Shown piece by piece: positions 6,623 through 6,752 of a stretch of DNA of 6,752 bases. Position 1 is the stretch's first letter. Every line of letters starts with the position of its first letter. Origin of the DNA: an uncultured Oscillospiraceae bacterium (lineage in GTDB: Bacteria; Bacillota_A; Clostridia; Oscillospirales; Oscillospiraceae); assembly GCA_944386965.1 (NCBI GenBank), contig CALXDE010000071.1:1-6752 (forward strand), in the 5' to 3' direction. Below the pieces are notes generated by a model that was given only the letters and a program-made list of their open reading frames with translations, made no database searches and was not told the origin of the DNA. Made by a program: the position numbers and the translations under genes.

Positions 6623-6650
6623 GTTAAAATCGATATTCTCTCAGTGTCAA
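6623..6650 (-). promoter_or_regulatory. Possible promoter facing the palindrome
   Basis: On the - strand a perfect TTGACA (6645-6650) is followed at 16 bp by TTTAAC (6623-6628), a 4/6 match to the -10 box. A start near 6616 would lie a few bases before the 38-bp palindrome, so a transcript would either stop at once or be a very short hairpin RNA. The TTGACA may instead simply be part of the T tract after the hairpin at 6657-6673. Confidence 0.3.
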
Positions 6651-6710
6651 AAAATGCCGCCGCGCAGCGGCGGACCCAAACCGAAGCCCAGCGCAGCGGG
6701 TTCGGTTTGG
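6651..6710. repeat. Tandem pair of hairpins, possible intergenic repeat element
   Basis: Two inverted repeats lie 2 nt apart. The first pairs CCGCCGC (6657-6663) with GCGGCGG (6667-6673) around a GCA loop; on the - strand it runs into CATTTTTTG, so it could act as a terminator in that direction. The second pairs CCAAACCGAA (6676-6685) with TTCGGTTTGG (6701-6710), and CCC/GGG (6687-6689 with 6698-6700) can extend it inward past one bulged G. No protein is credible here. The layout resembles short dispersed intergenic elements, but with one copy in the window this remains a guess. Confidence 0.4.
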
Positions 6711-6735
6711 AAAGGAGGAGCAAGGGAGCGGGCGG

Positions 6736-6752
6736 ATGACGTCTTTTTTGCC
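6736..6752 (+). CDS. Possible start of a + strand gene cut by the right edge
   Basis: An ATG at 6736 opens a frame (MTSFL) that leaves the window after five codons. AGGAGG at 6713-6718 is a good ribosome site but sits 17 nt away; the weaker GGGAG at 6724-6728 is at a proper 7 nt. Nothing can be said of function, and the ATG may be chance. Confidence 0.2.

Larger units (their letters stand above)
6388..6735. other. Gene-free region upstream of xylB
   Basis: This 348-base stretch contains the xylB leader and promoter (6388-6466), about 100 bases without recognisable content (6467-6574), the 38-bp palindrome (6575-6612), a possible promoter and the hairpin pair (6623-6710). An AGGAGG purine stretch lies at 6713-6718. 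Open frames across it, such as a - strand frame at 6463-6723, run through the palindrome and hairpins and resemble no known protein, so I regard the region as non-coding. Confidence 0.7.

Noticed and set aside
6463..6723. An 86-codon - strand open frame upstream of xylB
   Set aside because: It reads through the 38-bp palindrome and both hairpins, overlaps the xylB promoter edge and matches no protein family I recognise.

Overview
The window is GC-rich and densely coded, with Gram-positive-type ribosome binding sites (AGGAGG class, 6 to 8 nt from the start codons). It includes an exported protease carrying C-terminal S-layer homology (SLH) repeats. Together these suggest a high-GC member of the Clostridia, probably Oscillospiraceae-like (Flavonifractor/Lawsonibacter type). 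That placement is inferred from gene content and style, not from a marker gene.

Left part (1-2774, + strand): four tightly packed genes form the end of an operon. They are the 3' part of a Sua5/YrdC threonylcarbamoyl-AMP synthase, a stand-alone riboflavin kinase domain protein, dephospho-CoA kinase (coaE) and an M18 family aminopeptidase. Junctions are 3 nt, a 4-nt ATGA overlap, and 1 nt. The operon ends in a strong 13-bp hairpin with a T run. The genes serve a tRNA modification, FMN synthesis, the last step of CoA synthesis and peptide turnover. They share housekeeping character rather than one pathway.

Middle part (2788-4737, - strand): a convergent, probably monocistronic gene encodes a secreted S41 (C-terminal processing) protease. 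It has a signal peptide, a PDZ domain, a Ser/Lys catalytic dyad and SLH repeats that should anchor it to the cell wall. A perfect TATAAT box sits just upstream of its start.

Right part (4738-6752, - strand): xylB (xylulokinase) has a very good extended -10 promoter and a GC-rich leader hairpin that abuts its Shine-Dalgarno. No xylose isomerase, transporter or regulator gene is visible beside it. The last ~360 bases are gene-free apart from a possible gene start at the extreme right edge. They hold a perfect 38-bp palindrome (terminator-like) and two further hairpins that may be an intergenic repeat element.

Most of the window is ordinary metabolism. The points most worth a second look are the stand-alone riboflavin kinase, the protease-SLH fusion, and the structured non-coding DNA at 6388-6720.
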